Shown one piece after another: positions 19,807 through 30,433 of a DNA stretch of 64,000 nucleotides (the first letter of the stretch is position 1; each line of letters begins with the position of its first letter). The position numbers and the translations under genes were made by a program. The notes beneath the pieces were generated by a model. That model saw only the letters and a list, made by a program, of their open reading frames with translations. It ran no database searches and was not told the origin of the DNA. The stretch lies in the NCBI RefSeq assembly GCF_040958095.1, contig NC_091172.1, positions 29,679,070 to 29,743,069 of the forward strand. Direction: 5' to 3'. The DNA is from Procambarus clarkii. Taxonomy: Eukaryota > Arthropoda > Malacostraca > Decapoda > Cambaridae.

Positions 19807-20126
19807 TAATTGGTAATAATTAAATATAAGGTGGCAATAATTAAACCCAAATAACATTGCAACTTCTGACATTCGGACTGACAGACAGACATTCTCTTTC
19901 CAGCCCGTCTTCCAAAAATAGGGAGGTAAATGTAACAGCCCCATAAGTGCAATTATGTACTATGCATGGCAGTCAGGAAATGTACTTATTATACTTAGTA
20001 TTAAAACGTACTGTCACTTCGGAGGATGGGTTGACTTTTTACTATAGATAATAATGGTTATCGATCGAATAGAAGAAATCTATTCTCTCCACCGATCTTT
20101 AGTGGTGCAGTTTGTCACCTGTGGTG
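19807..20126. other. no recognised gene
   Basis: AT-rich sequence with no assigned repeat. Confidence 0.5.
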
Positions 20127-20377
20127 GTTATCTTGAGGTTATCTTGAGATGATTTCGGGGCTTTAGTGTCCACGCGGCCCGGTCCTCGACCAGGCCTCCA
20201 CCCCCAGGAAGCAGCCCGTGACAGCTGACTAACACCCAGGTACCTATTTTACTGCTAGGTAACAGGGGCATAGGGTGAAAGAAACTCTGCCCATTGTTTC
20301 TCGCCGGTGGCTGGGATTGAACCCAGGACCACAGGATCACAAGTCCAGCGTGCTGTCCGCTCGGCCGACCGGCTCCC
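20127..20377 (-). mobile_element. modular SINE, head A, core, tail 1
   Basis: Minus strand from 20377: GGGAGCCGGTCGGCCGAGCG (A box region), GGTTCAATCCCAG (B box), core with AGAGTTTCTTTCACCC and TAGGTACCTGGGTGTTAGTC, then GGAGGCCTGGTCGAGGACCG and GAAATCATCTCAAGATAACC. The head and core match 18261, but the tail is the LINE-Y type instead of the LINE-X type. Confidence 0.88.
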
Positions 20378-20379
20378 TT

Positions 20380-20593
20380 CTCTGGTGTCTCTCCTATCTG
20401 AACCCGAGGACCAGGTCACATCCTCGGTGTTTCCACGTGGCCATTCTCTCTAAAGATAATTGGATAATTATCATGCCTATCTTCTGTAATAATTCTATAT
20501 CTTCCCTCGTTTTAGTCCTCTCCCTGTCTTGTTAATTATCTCTATCTCTCCTTATATCTGGTTTTATCACTCTACCTATATGTTAATCCAGTG

Positions 20594-20632
<39 letters not shown>
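20380..20632. repeat. unassigned sequence ending in (CT)n
   Basis: 20380-20595 has no recognised feature. A pure CT tract runs from 20596 to 20632. Confidence 0.7.
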
Positions 20633-20635
<3 letters not shown>

Positions 20636-20774
20636 CCCCTTCTTTATGTCACTCTTATCATCTTCGTGATGGGAGCCCTGACGTACAGGAACGATATAAG
20701 GCAAAAAAAAAACACTTAAGATTGGACAGAGGCAAATTGCTACTTGATATTCTGCATGACGTGAAGTCTATCAC

Positions 20775-20986
20775 CCAAGGCCGTGTATGTGTGTTGGTGT
20801 ATATGTGTGTGTTGGTGTATGTGTGTGTTGGTGTATGTGTGTGTGTTGTTGGTATGTGGATATGTTGTGTGTATGTCACTGTATTTACTATTTGTGTCTG
20901 CAGAATCGAGCTATTAGCTCTTGGACTCCGCCTTTCTAATATTGTCGGTGTATATATGTGTTGTTGCGAATGGGTGTATGTTACTG

Positions 20987-21025
<39 letters not shown>
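20775..21025 (-). mobile_element. tail-3 fragment between GT-rich repeats
   Basis: 20775-20860 is a tandem GTGTGTTGGTGTATGT repeat. 20888-20950 holds ATTTGTGTCTGCAGAATCGA and GCTATTAGCTCTTGGACTCC, the antisense of a retroposon tail that recurs at 30434-30500 with a SINE attached. A GT tract follows at about 20988-21025. No coding remnant was found. Confidence 0.65.
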
Positions 21026-21029
<4 letters not shown>

Positions 21030-21211
21030 TGTGGGTTGTGATGTCTCTCTTTTCGCTATAGAATTTAATGCAGAATAAGAGCGTTCTTAAGGAAGTTTTG
21101 TTAGAGATGAACCCCTGTCTCCTTGCTGTACAACAGAGCTCACTCCCCTCCGGTTTGATACATCTGCTTCTGGCTTAATTAAGATCGCAAGACGGGCTCG
21201 AAGATCAAGCG

Positions 21212-21321
21212 GTTGAGTGCGCGTGAGTGTGCGTGAGTGCGGTTGAGTGCGCGTGAGTGTGCGTGAGTGCGCGTGAGTGTGCGTGAGTGTGCGTGAGTGC
21301 GGTTGAGTGCGTGCGCGTGTG
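21212..21321. repeat. 10-bp minisatellite (GCGTGAGTGT)n
   Basis: About 11 copies of GCGTGAGTGT or GCGTGAGTGC, some GGTTGAGTGC. Confidence 0.95.
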
Positions 21322-21370
21322 TAACTAACAGGCCAACTACTGAGCATCTCCAGGCCACAGTCACAAAAGA

Positions 21371-21529
21371 GACTGTCTAACTCCCATTTGCCTATTTACT
21401 GTTTGGTGAACAGAGGCATGAGATGAAAGGAAACGCTGCCATTTTTGTTTCTTCTCCTCCGGCTGGGCTTCGAACCCCCGGTCTACGAATGAGAATTGAA
21501 GTCGTTCACCGCTTGACCACTGAGACCTA
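21371..21529 (-). mobile_element. modular SINE, head D and core
   Basis: Minus strand: AGTGGTCAAGCGGTGAACG (A box), GGGTTCGAAGCCC (B box), then a core with GCAGCGTTTCCTTTCATCTC, ATGCCTCTGTTCACC, AGTAAATAGG and GGGAGTTAGACAGTCT. The head differs from heads A and B, but the core blocks are in the same order. The end runs into the 10-bp minisatellite, so no LINE-type tail is evident. Confidence 0.75.
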
Positions 21530-21539
21530 ATCCACACCC

Positions 21540-22017
21540 TCCTTCTCTCCCTTCCCTCCCCCCCCCCACTCCCTCTCTGTCTCCCTCCCTTACATCTCCT
21601 CCCTCATTCTCTCCCTCACTCTTCCCTCAGACCATCCACATCTTTGTAAATTGTCCATCATTCCCTCACCCACTTCCCACACTCCCACTTGCTCACCTCC
21701 ACCCCACATCTTTCACCCCCAATCTCTCACCCCCACTACTCCCTCTCCCCCACTACCCCCCTCACCCCACTACCCCCCAACACCCACACCACCCCCACCA
21801 TCCCGGCAGAAGAAGCCCTTGTCCCCACACAGCCTGAAGCTCTCTCACGCCTACAGATGTAAATTCTGAATATTCTGCTAGTATGGTAGTGAATTGTATA
21901 GTGGTGGTGGTGGTGGTGGTGGTGGTGGTAGTGGTAGTGGTGGTGGTGGTGGTGGTGGTAGTTGAGGGGGGGGTGGTGGTGGTGGTGGTAGTTGAGGGGG
22001 GGGGGGGGTGGTGGTGG
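21540..22017. repeat. C-rich low complexity then (GGT)n array
   Basis: 21540-21800 is pyrimidine/C-rich with CCCCCACTACC-like runs. 21899-22017 is GGT/GTT trinucleotide with G-runs. Confidence 0.85.
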
Positions 22018-22039
22018 CTGGACTTGTTATAGCGGTGTG

Positions 22040-23245
22040 TGTGTGTACTTACCTACCAGTACTGACCCATCATCAACAATAGGGAGGGTGAGACTTGGCT
22101 CTCTATGTCCTCCACCAATTGGCCTGATCACGTTTTTCATTTATTATTTTTTTCTTTATTACTTTTACTCTGATGGCGTTTGTACTATTATTCGTGTCTA
22201 GAATTTAAGTTGTGGATGGAGGAGGCTTCTATGACATCTTCCTTCAGAGCGTTCCACTTACTGACGACTCGTATAGAAAAAGAATAATGTTATATATTAT
22301 TTCGACGCCTTTCTCTTTACGGCTTTCACTTGTGACCTATTGTTTTCTTTTCTTCTAATGTAAAGAAGCTGTTCTTTCCCACCTTGTTCATTCCCATCAG
22401 TATCTTGCATGAATTGATCATGTCCTCTCTGTGCCTTCTCTAGGATTGTGAGTTTCAATTTCCTTAAATTGTCGTAGGAGCTTAGTCCTATTAATTCAGT
22501 ACTGGGCTGTTGGCTAACTAGAGCACTGTTTAAAGTTCAGTTGTGTGGTTTGTGTTTAGTTGTTCTGTGTCCTTGTTTTAAACCAATGTTGTGTTTGTTA
22601 CCTTTTCATATGCTGCTTATGTTATCCTGTTTAGGTGAGTCTCTGGTGTCTGCCACTCAATTATATCAACTCTCACAAATCTTAATTAAGTCTTGCAGAC
22701 GAGGAGTTACAATAACGTGGCTGAAGTATGTTGACCAGACCACACACTAGAAAATAAAGGGACGACGACGTTTCGGTCCGTCCTGGACACAATCCGACTT
22801 GAGAATGGTCCAGGACGGACCGAAATGTCGTCGTCCCTTCACCTTCTAGTGTGTGTGATCTAGTCAACTTAACAAAGTCTTATTCCGGTTTCTGAAGTTG
22901 TCGTTCACTTACGTTATCGAGTTCTTCCGGCCTCTTATCTCCTTTCCCATCTTAATTATCTTAGTCTTCTTGAGATTTAACTTACAGAAATTAGTTATGC
23001 CCACTATTGGAGTTCATCAAGGTCTCAGCACAGCTGCAACCATGGACACGTAACGAGTTCAGTCCCTCGGCTTGAAGCTTCAAACAAATTAGGAACATTA
23101 ATGATTCTAGAACCGAGCCTTGAGAAACTCTCCTCTTTACTTCCGTCTCAGAATGTGACCCTTTGTTTTCTGTCTGTCAGGTACTCCTCCTTATCCAGTG
23201 TTTTCCCAATTGTCCTGTTTTGTCTCATGAAATTAGCATTTCATG
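22040..23245 (-). pseudogene. decayed LINE-X-like element split by a Penelope-like repeat
   Basis: The right part (22870-23245) reads on the minus strand RVSQGSVLESLMFLI, a recognisable remnant of the reverse-transcriptase block VPQGSVLGP. It is followed by LQAEGLNSLRVHGC and then stops. The left part (22040-22500) contains RGHDQFMQDTDGNEQ, a degraded counterpart of RGDMITTYKI..GIDK, and ends at GT repeats with TACTTACCTACCAG. A Penelope-like palindrome sits between them at 22717-22869, with an AT/GT-rich filler at 22500-22710. Several stops and shifts rule out function. Confidence 0.65.
22717..22869. mobile_element. palindromic Penelope-like terminal repeat
   Basis: ATAACGTGGCTGAAGTATGT lies just before TGACCAGACCACACACTAG. 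Two arms meet at GACACAATCCGACTTGAGAA. The arms have diverged more than at 8741: the left lost part of AGGTGAAG, and the right has GAAATGTC where others have GAAACGTC. Confidence 0.7.
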
Positions 23246-23350
23246 AAAAATAATGTTACATGTTTTTTTCTCCAGTACAAATTCGGCCACACTTTTGCCA
23301 AATAAAAATTCGGACACGCCTCGTAAGTCTAGTGTTAATGCACACATGTT

Positions 23351-23545
23351 AGGGAAGGGAGGGAATTATCAGGAGAAAGTACGAAACCATTACAACTATA
23401 TAGCACTTAGAAGTGGTCAGGATAAGGATTTGGGATGGGACTGGGGGAAAGGAATAGTTCCCAACCACTTGGGACGGTCAGGGATTGAACATCGACTTGC
23501 ATGAAGCTCTACCGTCGCTCTACCGTCGCTCTACCGTCCAGTCCA
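23351..23545 (-). mobile_element. SINE family E with triplicated head segment
   Basis: Plus strand shows CAACTATATAGCACTTAGAA, AGGATAAGGATTTGGGATGG, GGACGGTCAGGGATTGAAC and CATGAAGC. The head end has CTCTACCGTCG three times in a row, a local tandem duplication of the A-box side. Confidence 0.8.
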
Positions 23546-23999
23546 AGAGGTTGAGGAGCCACGTTAAGGGTGTCGATATTTGATTATGATACGAAGTGTA
23601 TACGCATGCGCACCACGGAGGAGTCAAGTGCCTCTCCGTGCAGCATGAAGAGGGCGCCACTATGCGCCGTGTGGAGGCCCTAGGAGACTGAGCCATCAAA
23701 GACGGGTATATGGTCTTGATTGTGTGCTCCAATACACACCTAATTAGTGACTTCATATGAGCAGCTTGTTGAGAGAGCCGAGGAGCAGGCGTCTTGTCTG
23801 TGAGGAAATGGTCGTGAGTGTCTGAGGGAATGTGTGAGTATGTTTATGAGAGTGCTTCAGAGAATGTGTGTTTGAGTGCATGATAATTTATATTAGTGAA
23901 TGTGTGTGTGTGTGAGTGAATGTGCTTGTGTACAAGTGTATGTTAGCAAGGATATGAGAGTGAATGAAAGAATTGCGTGCGTACGTGAGTGTGTATATG
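23546..23999. other. no recognised gene; GTGAGTGT-rich right half
   Basis: 23546-23800 is unassigned. 23810-23995 is low-complexity GTGAGTGTGTG-like sequence with many substitutions. Confidence 0.5.
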
Positions 24000-24365
24000 C
24001 TCACATAATGGTGCTAGAGAAGGTTGAGCTTTAGCTCACTTGTCCCGGCTCTCACCCTTAAACCAACTAGTACTCACCTAATTATACAAACCTAATAGTG
24101 AATAGATACCCGAGATTATCGGTCTCTTAAGAAATTTGCATATAAGACGGCTTATAGAGTCTATAGACTTCAGAGCTTACTCTTACACTGGAAATGTTCT
24201 AAATAATAAGTCACATTTCAACACAAGGTTTCGATCTGTGTCCCCTTGTTCCTGTACCACCCATCTCAAAATATTATGTCCCTTGTCCTCCATCTCAATA
24301 CCTCCACCCCCCCTGAGAATTTTGTACGTGGTAATCATGTCTCCAACACTCCCTTCTGGTGATAT
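24000..24365 (-). pseudogene. LINE-X 3' end, strongly decayed
   Basis: Antisense of the UTR (GGTTGAGCTTTAGCTC, CCCGGCTCTCACCC) and of the C-terminus (GAATTTTGTACGTGGTAATC corresponds to the MITTYKI codons). The order and spacing match 2024-2365, but all frames are broken. Confidence 0.65.
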
Positions 24366-24373
24366 GGGGTTTA

Positions 24374-24500
24374 ATTTATAAAAATAATTTATTCACAAGA
24401 AGGTACAATGAGTTGGGGAGATTACATATGATTGGCGTTTGTACATTCTTGTAAAGTTACTAACACTCATAGCATTTTGGGCAGGTCCTTAATCTAACAT
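24374..24500 (-). mobile_element. 3' part of the head-C SINE
   Basis: GGGCAGGTCCTTAATC and ACATTCTTGTAAAGTTAC are shared with the SINE at 43048. Here the 3' end is better kept and ends, on the minus strand, CCTTCTTGTGAATAAATTA. The head and core are missing. 24500-24930 is AT-rich with nothing recognised. Confidence 0.6.
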
Positions 24501-24929
24501 ATCAGGTTATATGAAAAGGTACATTGTAGTACTTGCATTTGCAGTAATGTACATTGTAATAAGTACATTATAGTACTTATTAAATATCTATTAGCTATAA
24601 CGGTATTAAGTACTGTTGTTCTTAATGTAACTACAACCAGTAGTTACGTTACATTCAACGTCACCTCATCTCCAGCAACTCATTTATTCGATGAGCTTTC
24701 TAAAGTTTATTCCAAATAATTTTAGTGAAAACTAATATTTGATACTAATTTGCATATTAATAACTGGTCGAAGGTATGTGTATACCAGAGCCTCTTAACT
24801 CGTCAACTGGCATGATTGACGTGTACCTAAACATGCCAGTCAACCGAGGAATGACAGATCGCTGATGAGATCAAGATCTGTGTCTGTCAAGATCGTACTT
24901 GACGCAAGCACAGCAAGCATAAGGGTGTT

Positions 24930-25230
24930 GATGACTGAGAGAGAGAGTAAGGTAAAGATGAGAAGATGAGGAGAATGTAAGAGACAAAGGAAGGGGTAGG
25001 GATTGGGGGAAGAGGGAAGGGGGGGGGGAAGGGGGAAATAGAGGGTTGACGAGTGAGAACGTTGGAGAGGAGATGAATGAAGATGAGAAGTGTGGAAAGG
25101 GAAAGAGAGTGAGATAAGAACAAGGGGTTTGGGAGAGAGAAAAGAGAGTAGGAAGTAGATGATGAAAGTCAATAAAAAGTTGAGAATGGAAGTAAACAGA
25201 GGAGGAGGAGGAAGAGATGATGATAAAGTG
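24930..25230. repeat. purine-rich low-complexity tract
   Basis: GAGAAGATGAGGAGAATG-like sequence on the plus strand for about 300 bp. Ser/Leu/Pro-rich antisense frames are artefacts. Confidence 0.7.
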
Positions 25231-25408
25231 AGTAAGAAGGGGAATACCAAATATAATGTTAGGTAGAACTGATGAGTCAGAAGCTAAATTCACTCACCTT
25301 CACTCACCTGTATTGAATATATTCGAATATCCACTGAGAGTGAACCTGAGTGAACAGGTTCTCCCAAAATGCTATAGAACCCTCCATTACACGTTTCCCT
25401 TCAAAGGC

Positions 25409-25489
25409 ACTACGGGCTCACCATAGCCCGTGCTACTTGGATTTTTTTTCTTCCAGGTAGTGAATCTTAAACAACAACAACAACAACAA
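25409..25489 (+). mobile_element. (AAC)n-tail element with a long tail
   Basis: ACTACGGGCTCACCATAGCC, CGTGCTACTTGGA, CTTCCAGGTAGTGAATC and TTAAACAACAACAACAACAA. This is the longest AAC tail among the seven copies, suggesting a younger insertion. Confidence 0.8.
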
Positions 25490-25719
25490 TGTTTACCTTC
25501 GTGCGAGATCCACCACGCCTTATAATAGAGGAAGCAGTCACTGACATAAGTGTCCGTCCTGCGCTTGAAACAATGAATCCAAACACCCCTCCCAACCCCC
25601 ATTATATACCCGGTAACGAGTTTTATCACAAGCCAAGAATCCTATTACCAAACCAGCAAATATATGAGTCTTTTCTGAAGCTAAAATGATTCAGTTTGGA
25701 TCTATTGTTTGGTGATGTA

Positions 25720-25798
<79 letters not shown>
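25720..25798. repeat. (GT)n microsatellite
   Basis: A pure GT tract of about 78 bp. The preceding 25490-25720 has no recognised gene. Confidence 0.97.
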
Positions 25799-25800
<2 letters not shown>

Positions 25801-25847
25801 TGCGCCCCGTGATGCTATTGCCTGGCTTCTCGCCGTTTTGGTATTAA

Positions 25848-25960
25848 TGTCCGTATTTTGTACGTGGTAAACATGTCTCCAATACTCCCTTCTGTCTTCC
25901 AGTGATATGAGATTTAATTAAAATTTTATTTAAATTAACCTAATATATATATATATATAT
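25848..25960 (-). mobile_element. short LINE-X fragment next to (AT)n
   Basis: TTTTGTACGTGGTAAACATG and TCTCCAATACTCCCTTCTG match 24315-24360 and so the antisense of the MITTYKI region. A short AT tract lies at 25943-25960. 25960-26240 has nothing recognised. Confidence 0.55.
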
Positions 25961-26239
25961 TCTGTAAATATATGTTGAGCGAAAGCATTTTTTTTAAAGT
26001 TTTGCTTTCATTCTCTCCCACTGCCTTCACTGCCTTCACTGTCGCTGCCTTCATTCACTGCTGCACCGTGGGACAAGCGCTGCCTTCTCCAGTTACGCGG
26101 CACTCTGCCAATTTCCTGTACTGGCAGCTTCACATTCCAGTCACCCAGTTCCCACTCTGGTTCCCCTTAACCAATTATTATTTTGCTGCCCACCTCACCC
26201 CTCACCACCGACTGTGAGTTCCCGTGTGTGTGTGTGTCT

Positions 26240-26462
26240 TCCTTACCTCCCCTCCAGTGAGGTAACTCACACATGAGTTTACCTCCTAGCCCTCCCCTCC
26301 AGTGAGGTAACTCACACATGAGTTTACCTCATAACCCTCCCTTCCAGCTTACCTCACACATGAGTTTACCTCATAACCCTCCCTTCCAGTGAGGTAACTC
26401 ACACATGAGTTTACCTCATAACCCTCCCTTCCAGCTTACCTCACACATGAGTTTACTTCAAA
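26240..26462. repeat. about 45-bp minisatellite, 5 copies with deletions
   Basis: CCAGTGAGGTAACTCACACA and TGAGTTTACCTCATAACCCT recur. Two units lack GTGAGGTAA (34-bp form), giving an alternating pattern. Each GAGGTAACTCACAC contains a short inverted repeat. C-runs follow at 26467-26500. Confidence 0.9.
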
Positions 26463-26790
26463 CCCGCCCCCCCCCCATCCCCCCCCCATCCCCCCCCCCC
26501 TGCGAGCCGACAGCGCCGACACACCGAACAACGGACCCGTCAATTCCCTTCAACCTGTCAAAAGTGCTAAAAGAAACAAGCAGTTACTGGCCGCCTTAGG
26601 ACGGGCTCAGGCGCCGTAAAAACACGACTGCCTTAACAACCTTCAATCACTGGTAACTTGGGTTGTTAGGAAGGATGGGGCGTGGATGGGGGTGACGAGG
26701 GAGATGGGAAGGAGGAGGGGGGGGGAAGGGAGAGAGGGAGGAGAGGCAACGTGAGGGGTGGAGGAAGAGTAACGAAGCAGAGACAGGTAA

Positions 26791-26792
<2 letters not shown>

Positions 26793-26859
<67 letters not shown>

Positions 26860-27060
26860 TGAGGTAACGGAGGTAATGAGTGACGGAAGGTAACAGGAGA
26901 AGATAGGTAATGAGATGGGTAACGAATGAGGGAGATACGAGGAAGGAACGAAGGACAGATGGGCAACTTGGTAGGGAGGTAGTAAGGTAACGAAAGAGGT
27001 GATAACGAGGGAGGCAGGTAGGTAGGTAGGGAGGGAGGAAGGTAGCGAGCCGTGTAAATA
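26793..27060. repeat. (GA)n and degenerate GGTAAC-rich sequence
   Basis: A pure GA tract from 26793 to 26856, followed by about 200 bp rich in GAGGTAACG and GGTAGGTAGG. Confidence 0.85.
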
Positions 27061-27200
27061 ACGAGAGAGAGAGCTAACGAGAGGCAAGGAAGTGCGAGAG
27101 TGATGATTGGTAACAACAAGTTATAATGAGCTGTTGAATGCATCTCGTCTCGAGTGAAGAATGGCTTCAAGATGTTAATGGCAGAGTGAAGGAGCACTTC

Positions 27201-28828
27201 AGGAGCAAGACAAGCACTCCAGGAGCAAGACAAGCACTCCAGGAAGCAAGACAAGCACTCCAGGAAGCAAGACAAGCACTCCAAGAGCAAGACAAGCACT
27301 CCAGGAGCAAGACAAGCACTCCAGGAGCAAGACAAGCACTCCAAGAGCAAGACAAGCACTCCAAGAGCAAGACAAGCACTCCAGGAGCAAGACAAGCACT
27401 CCAGGAGCAAGACAAGCACTCCAGGAGCAAGACAAGCACTCCAGGAGCAAGACAAGCACTCCAGGAGCAAGACAAGCACTCCAGGAGCAAGACAAGCACT
27501 CCAAGAGCAAGACAAGCACTCCAGGAGCAAGACAAGCACTCCAGGAGCAAGACAAGCACTCCACGACCAAGACAAGCACTCCAGGAAGCAAGACAAGCAC
27601 TCCAGGACCAAGACAAGCACTCCAGGAACAAGACAAGCACTCCAGGAACAAGACAAGCACTCCAGTACCAAGACAAACACTCCAGAAGCAAGACAAGCAC
27701 TCCAAGAGCAAGACAAGCACTCCAGGAGCAAGACAAGCACTCCAGGAGCAAGACAAGCACTCCAAGAGCAAGACAAGCACTCCAAGAGCAAGACAAGCAC
27801 TCCAGGAGCAAGACAAGCACTCCAGGAGCAAGACAAGCACTCCAGGAGCAAGACAAGCACTCCAGGAGCAAGACAAGCACTCCAGGAGCAAGACAAGCAC
27901 TCCAAGAGCAAGACAAGCACTCCAAGAGCAAGACAAGCACTCCAGGAGCAAGACAAGCACTCCAAGAGCAAGACAAGCACTCCAGGAGCAAGACAAGCAC
28001 TCCAGGAGCAAGACAAGCACTCCAGGAGCAAGACAAGCACTCCAAGAGCAAGACAAGCACTCCAAGAGCAAGACAAGCACTCCAGGAGCAAGACAAGCAC
28101 TCCAGGAGCAAGACAAGCACTCCAGGAGCAAGACAAGCACTCCAGGAGCAAGACAAGCACTCCAGGAGCAAGACAAGCACTCCAGGAGCAAGACAAGCAC
28201 TCCAAGAGCAAGACAAGCACTCCAGGAGCAAGACAAGCACTCCAGGAGCAAGACAAGCACTCCACGACCAAGACAAGCACTCCAGGAAGCAAGACAAGCA
28301 CTCCAGGACCAAGACAAGCACTCCAGGAACAAGACAAGCACTCCAGGAACAAGACAAGCACTCCAGTACCAAGACAAACACTCCAGAAGCAAGACAAGCA
28401 CTCCAAGAGCAAGACAAGCACTCCAGGAGCAAGACAAGCACTCCAGGAGCAAGACAAGCACTCCAAGAGCAAGACAAGCACTCCAAGAGCAAGACAAGCA
28501 CTCCAGGAGCAAGACAAGCACTCCAGGAGCAAGACAAGCACTCCAGGAGCAAGACAAGCACTCCAGGAGCAAGACAAGCACTCCAGGAGCAAGACAAGCA
28601 CTCCAGGAGCAAGACAAGCACTCCAAGAGCAAGACAAGCACTCCAGGAGCAAGACAAGCACTCCAGGAGCAAGACAAGCACTCCACGACCAAGACAAGCA
28701 CTCCAGGAAGCAAGACAAGCACTCCAGGACCAAGACAAGCACTCCAGGAACAAGACAAGCACTCCAGGAACAAGACAAGCACTCCAGTACCAAGACAAAC
28801 ACTCCAGAAGCAAGACAAGCACTCCAGG
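27201..28828. repeat. 20-bp minisatellite with 421-bp higher-order repeat
   Basis: About 80 copies of AGGAGCAAGACAAGCACTCC and its AAGAGC variant. Marker units (CACGACC, AGGAAGC, AGGACC, two AGGAAC, AGTACC with AAACAC, AGAAGC) occur in the same order three times, starting at about 27561, 28262 and 28683. The last interval is 421 bp, or 21 units. The middle interval is 701 bp, the same pattern with 14 extra units. The first block also ends with the same 15-unit order. Long frames of 550-720 codons on both strands arise only because the array lacks stops. Confidence 0.97.
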
Positions 28829-28976
28829 AGCCATACTAGACACGCAAAACTCATATGTGCTCACTTAAGAAACTTTTAATACGTACGTCATTAAGTTAAT
28901 TTGAACTGGTTCACGGAGCTTCGGCGTGTAGTGAGAGCTCGTTAAGACATGATCATTAATGATAAGTCATACCGTT

Positions 28977-29180
28977 AAGATATGACATGTCAGGTGAAGT
29001 AGAGGGTAGATATGACATGCCAGCTGAAGCAACGAGTAGATATGACATGTCAGGTGAAGCAGAGAGTAGATATGACATGCCAGCTGAAGCAGCAGGTGTC
29101 AGTTGAACAGGTAGATATCAGTTTTCAGGAGAAGCAAGAGGTAGATATGAGGGTGCCAGCAGAAGCAAGAGGTAGATAGT
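28977..29180. repeat. about 39-bp tandem repeat, 4-5 copies
   Basis: GTAGATATGACATG followed by CAGGTGAAGC or CAGCTGAAGC alternates, fading toward 29180. Confidence 0.85.
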
Positions 29181-29242
29181 AGACAAACCAGTTGAAGCTC
29201 GGCAGACCATTAACGAGCGAACTCGCTGATGCGTGGCTTCCC

Positions 29243-29330
29243 ATTGGCTGCCCAATATCACGTGACCTTCTAAGGGTTATCGACGGGTACGTGACGTCAG
29301 AGCTCTTCCGTGTGCTATCTTGTTCAGTCA
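29243..29330 (+). promoter_or_regulatory. promoter-like patch (CCAAT, E-box, CRE, Inr)
   Basis: ATTGG (inverted CCAAT) at 29243-29247, TCACGTGAC (E-box) at 29258-29266, a perfect palindromic CRE TGACGTCA at 29292-29299, and an arthropod-type initiator TCAGT at 29324-29328. The density and order resemble a TATA-less animal promoter. No downstream exon was recognised: the next 450 bp are the TTAGG-containing duplication. It could also be the promoter of a transposon. Confidence 0.35.
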
Positions 29331-29389
29331 AATAAATATCGACCTCTCCTCCGGGAGGATATCCGCTCTAGGGAATGGGTTGGGGATGA

Positions 29390-29805
29390 TTACATAATTT
29401 GTGCTGTTATCTACTCTCTATCCATGGTTAGGTTAGGTTAAGGTGACTTTAGGTTAGGTTAGGTTTCATTACATTTGGTTACGTTAATACGATATATTAT
29501 TTAAGATAATGTTATATATGGAAATCGAAAACTATTTCAGTGTGCCCTCTAATTCCGTTAATATAAATTAAAATTTCTTAAAGAAAACGTTATCAGCATA
29601 AACTTTGTATATTTTAAACCAAGTACTTCATTACATTAAAGTTATAACTTGAGAATAATCTCTATTTACGACAAAGTTTCATTAAACTTGCCAGTTTACA
29701 TGTAAACTATTTCAGGAACCGTAATATGCTTTCAGACCCTCACAAATACCTAGATAACTATCCAGGCGGATTGAGGCTGGGTATGGCTTCTCATGGTAAT
29801 GGATT
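29390..29805 (+). repeat. TTAGG-containing segment, inverted pair with 58555-58957
   Basis: Starts GGTTAGGTTAGGTTAAGG and TAGGTTAGGTTAGG, then AT-rich DNA with TACGTTAATACGAT, TTATAACTTGAGAATAATC, CCAGTTTACATGTAAACT, AATATGCTTTCAGACC and GGCTTCTCATGGTAA. Each block has a recognisable counterpart, in order, on the minus strand of 58555-58957. Many substitutions separate the two. The TTAGG-like array is at the same end of both copies. The class is unknown. Confidence 0.75.
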
Positions 29806-30117
29806 TGCTGTGATGACAGGCTCATTAATGTATTAAAACTCAATATGCTCCTCACTACATCAATTTATGCTCCCCAAGATTAACAAAATATTCCCTGGGA
29901 AGGTAGCCATGTTGCCCGTCACTCTCCAGTTGCGGCCAGTGTGAGCTGGAACACAGGGGGGGGGGGGTGGCACGCGCGTGCAATATATCTCATTCTTTGG
30001 TCACTAGGTACTGCAATTTGTATAATAGGGGACACTTTAAGTGAAATATGTCCTTGTTAAACATTACTCGTCATGATTACCCTCTATTTATCACCTGCAG
30101 CACCATTTTGCCTGATG

Positions 30118-30425
30118 CTTGTGTTTGTGTGTGTGTGTGTGTGTGTGGGGGGGGGTGTGTGGTGGGGGTGTGTGTGGTGGGGGTGTGTGTGGTGGGTGTG
30201 GGGGGGGGTGTGTGGTGGGGGTGTGTGTGGTGGGGGTGTGTGTGGTGGGTGTGGGGGGGGGGGGTGGGGGGGTGCGTGGGTGGTGTGTGTGTGTGGTGGG
30301 TGTGGGGGGGGGGGGTGTGGGTGTGGGTGTGTGTGGGTGTGTGTATGTGTACGTGTGGTGGTGGGTGTGTGTGGTGGGTGTGTATGGGTGTGTGTGTGTA
30401 CGTGTGGGGGGGGAGGATGTCTGTG
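30118..30425. repeat. (GT)n/GGGTGT low-complexity region
   Basis: GTGTGTGGTGGGGGTGTGTG-type units with G-runs up to 13. The preceding 29806-30117 has nothing recognised apart from a G-run at 29958. Cys/Gly/Val frames are artefacts. Confidence 0.9.
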
Positions 30426-30433
30426 TGTATTTT

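Noticed and set aside
19003-19944. Frames of 250-310 codons in at least five registers
   Set aside because: The 42-bp unit is a multiple of three and lacks stops in most frames; no start context or other gene feature exists.
27201-28828. CRISPR-like array of regular repeats
   Set aside because: Units are contiguous without unique spacers, and the context is eukaryotic.
26643-28868. Very long open frames (up to 719 codons) on both strands
   Set aside because: They arise from a stop-free 20-bp minisatellite. Several frames on both strands are equally long, and the peptide is a simple repeat.
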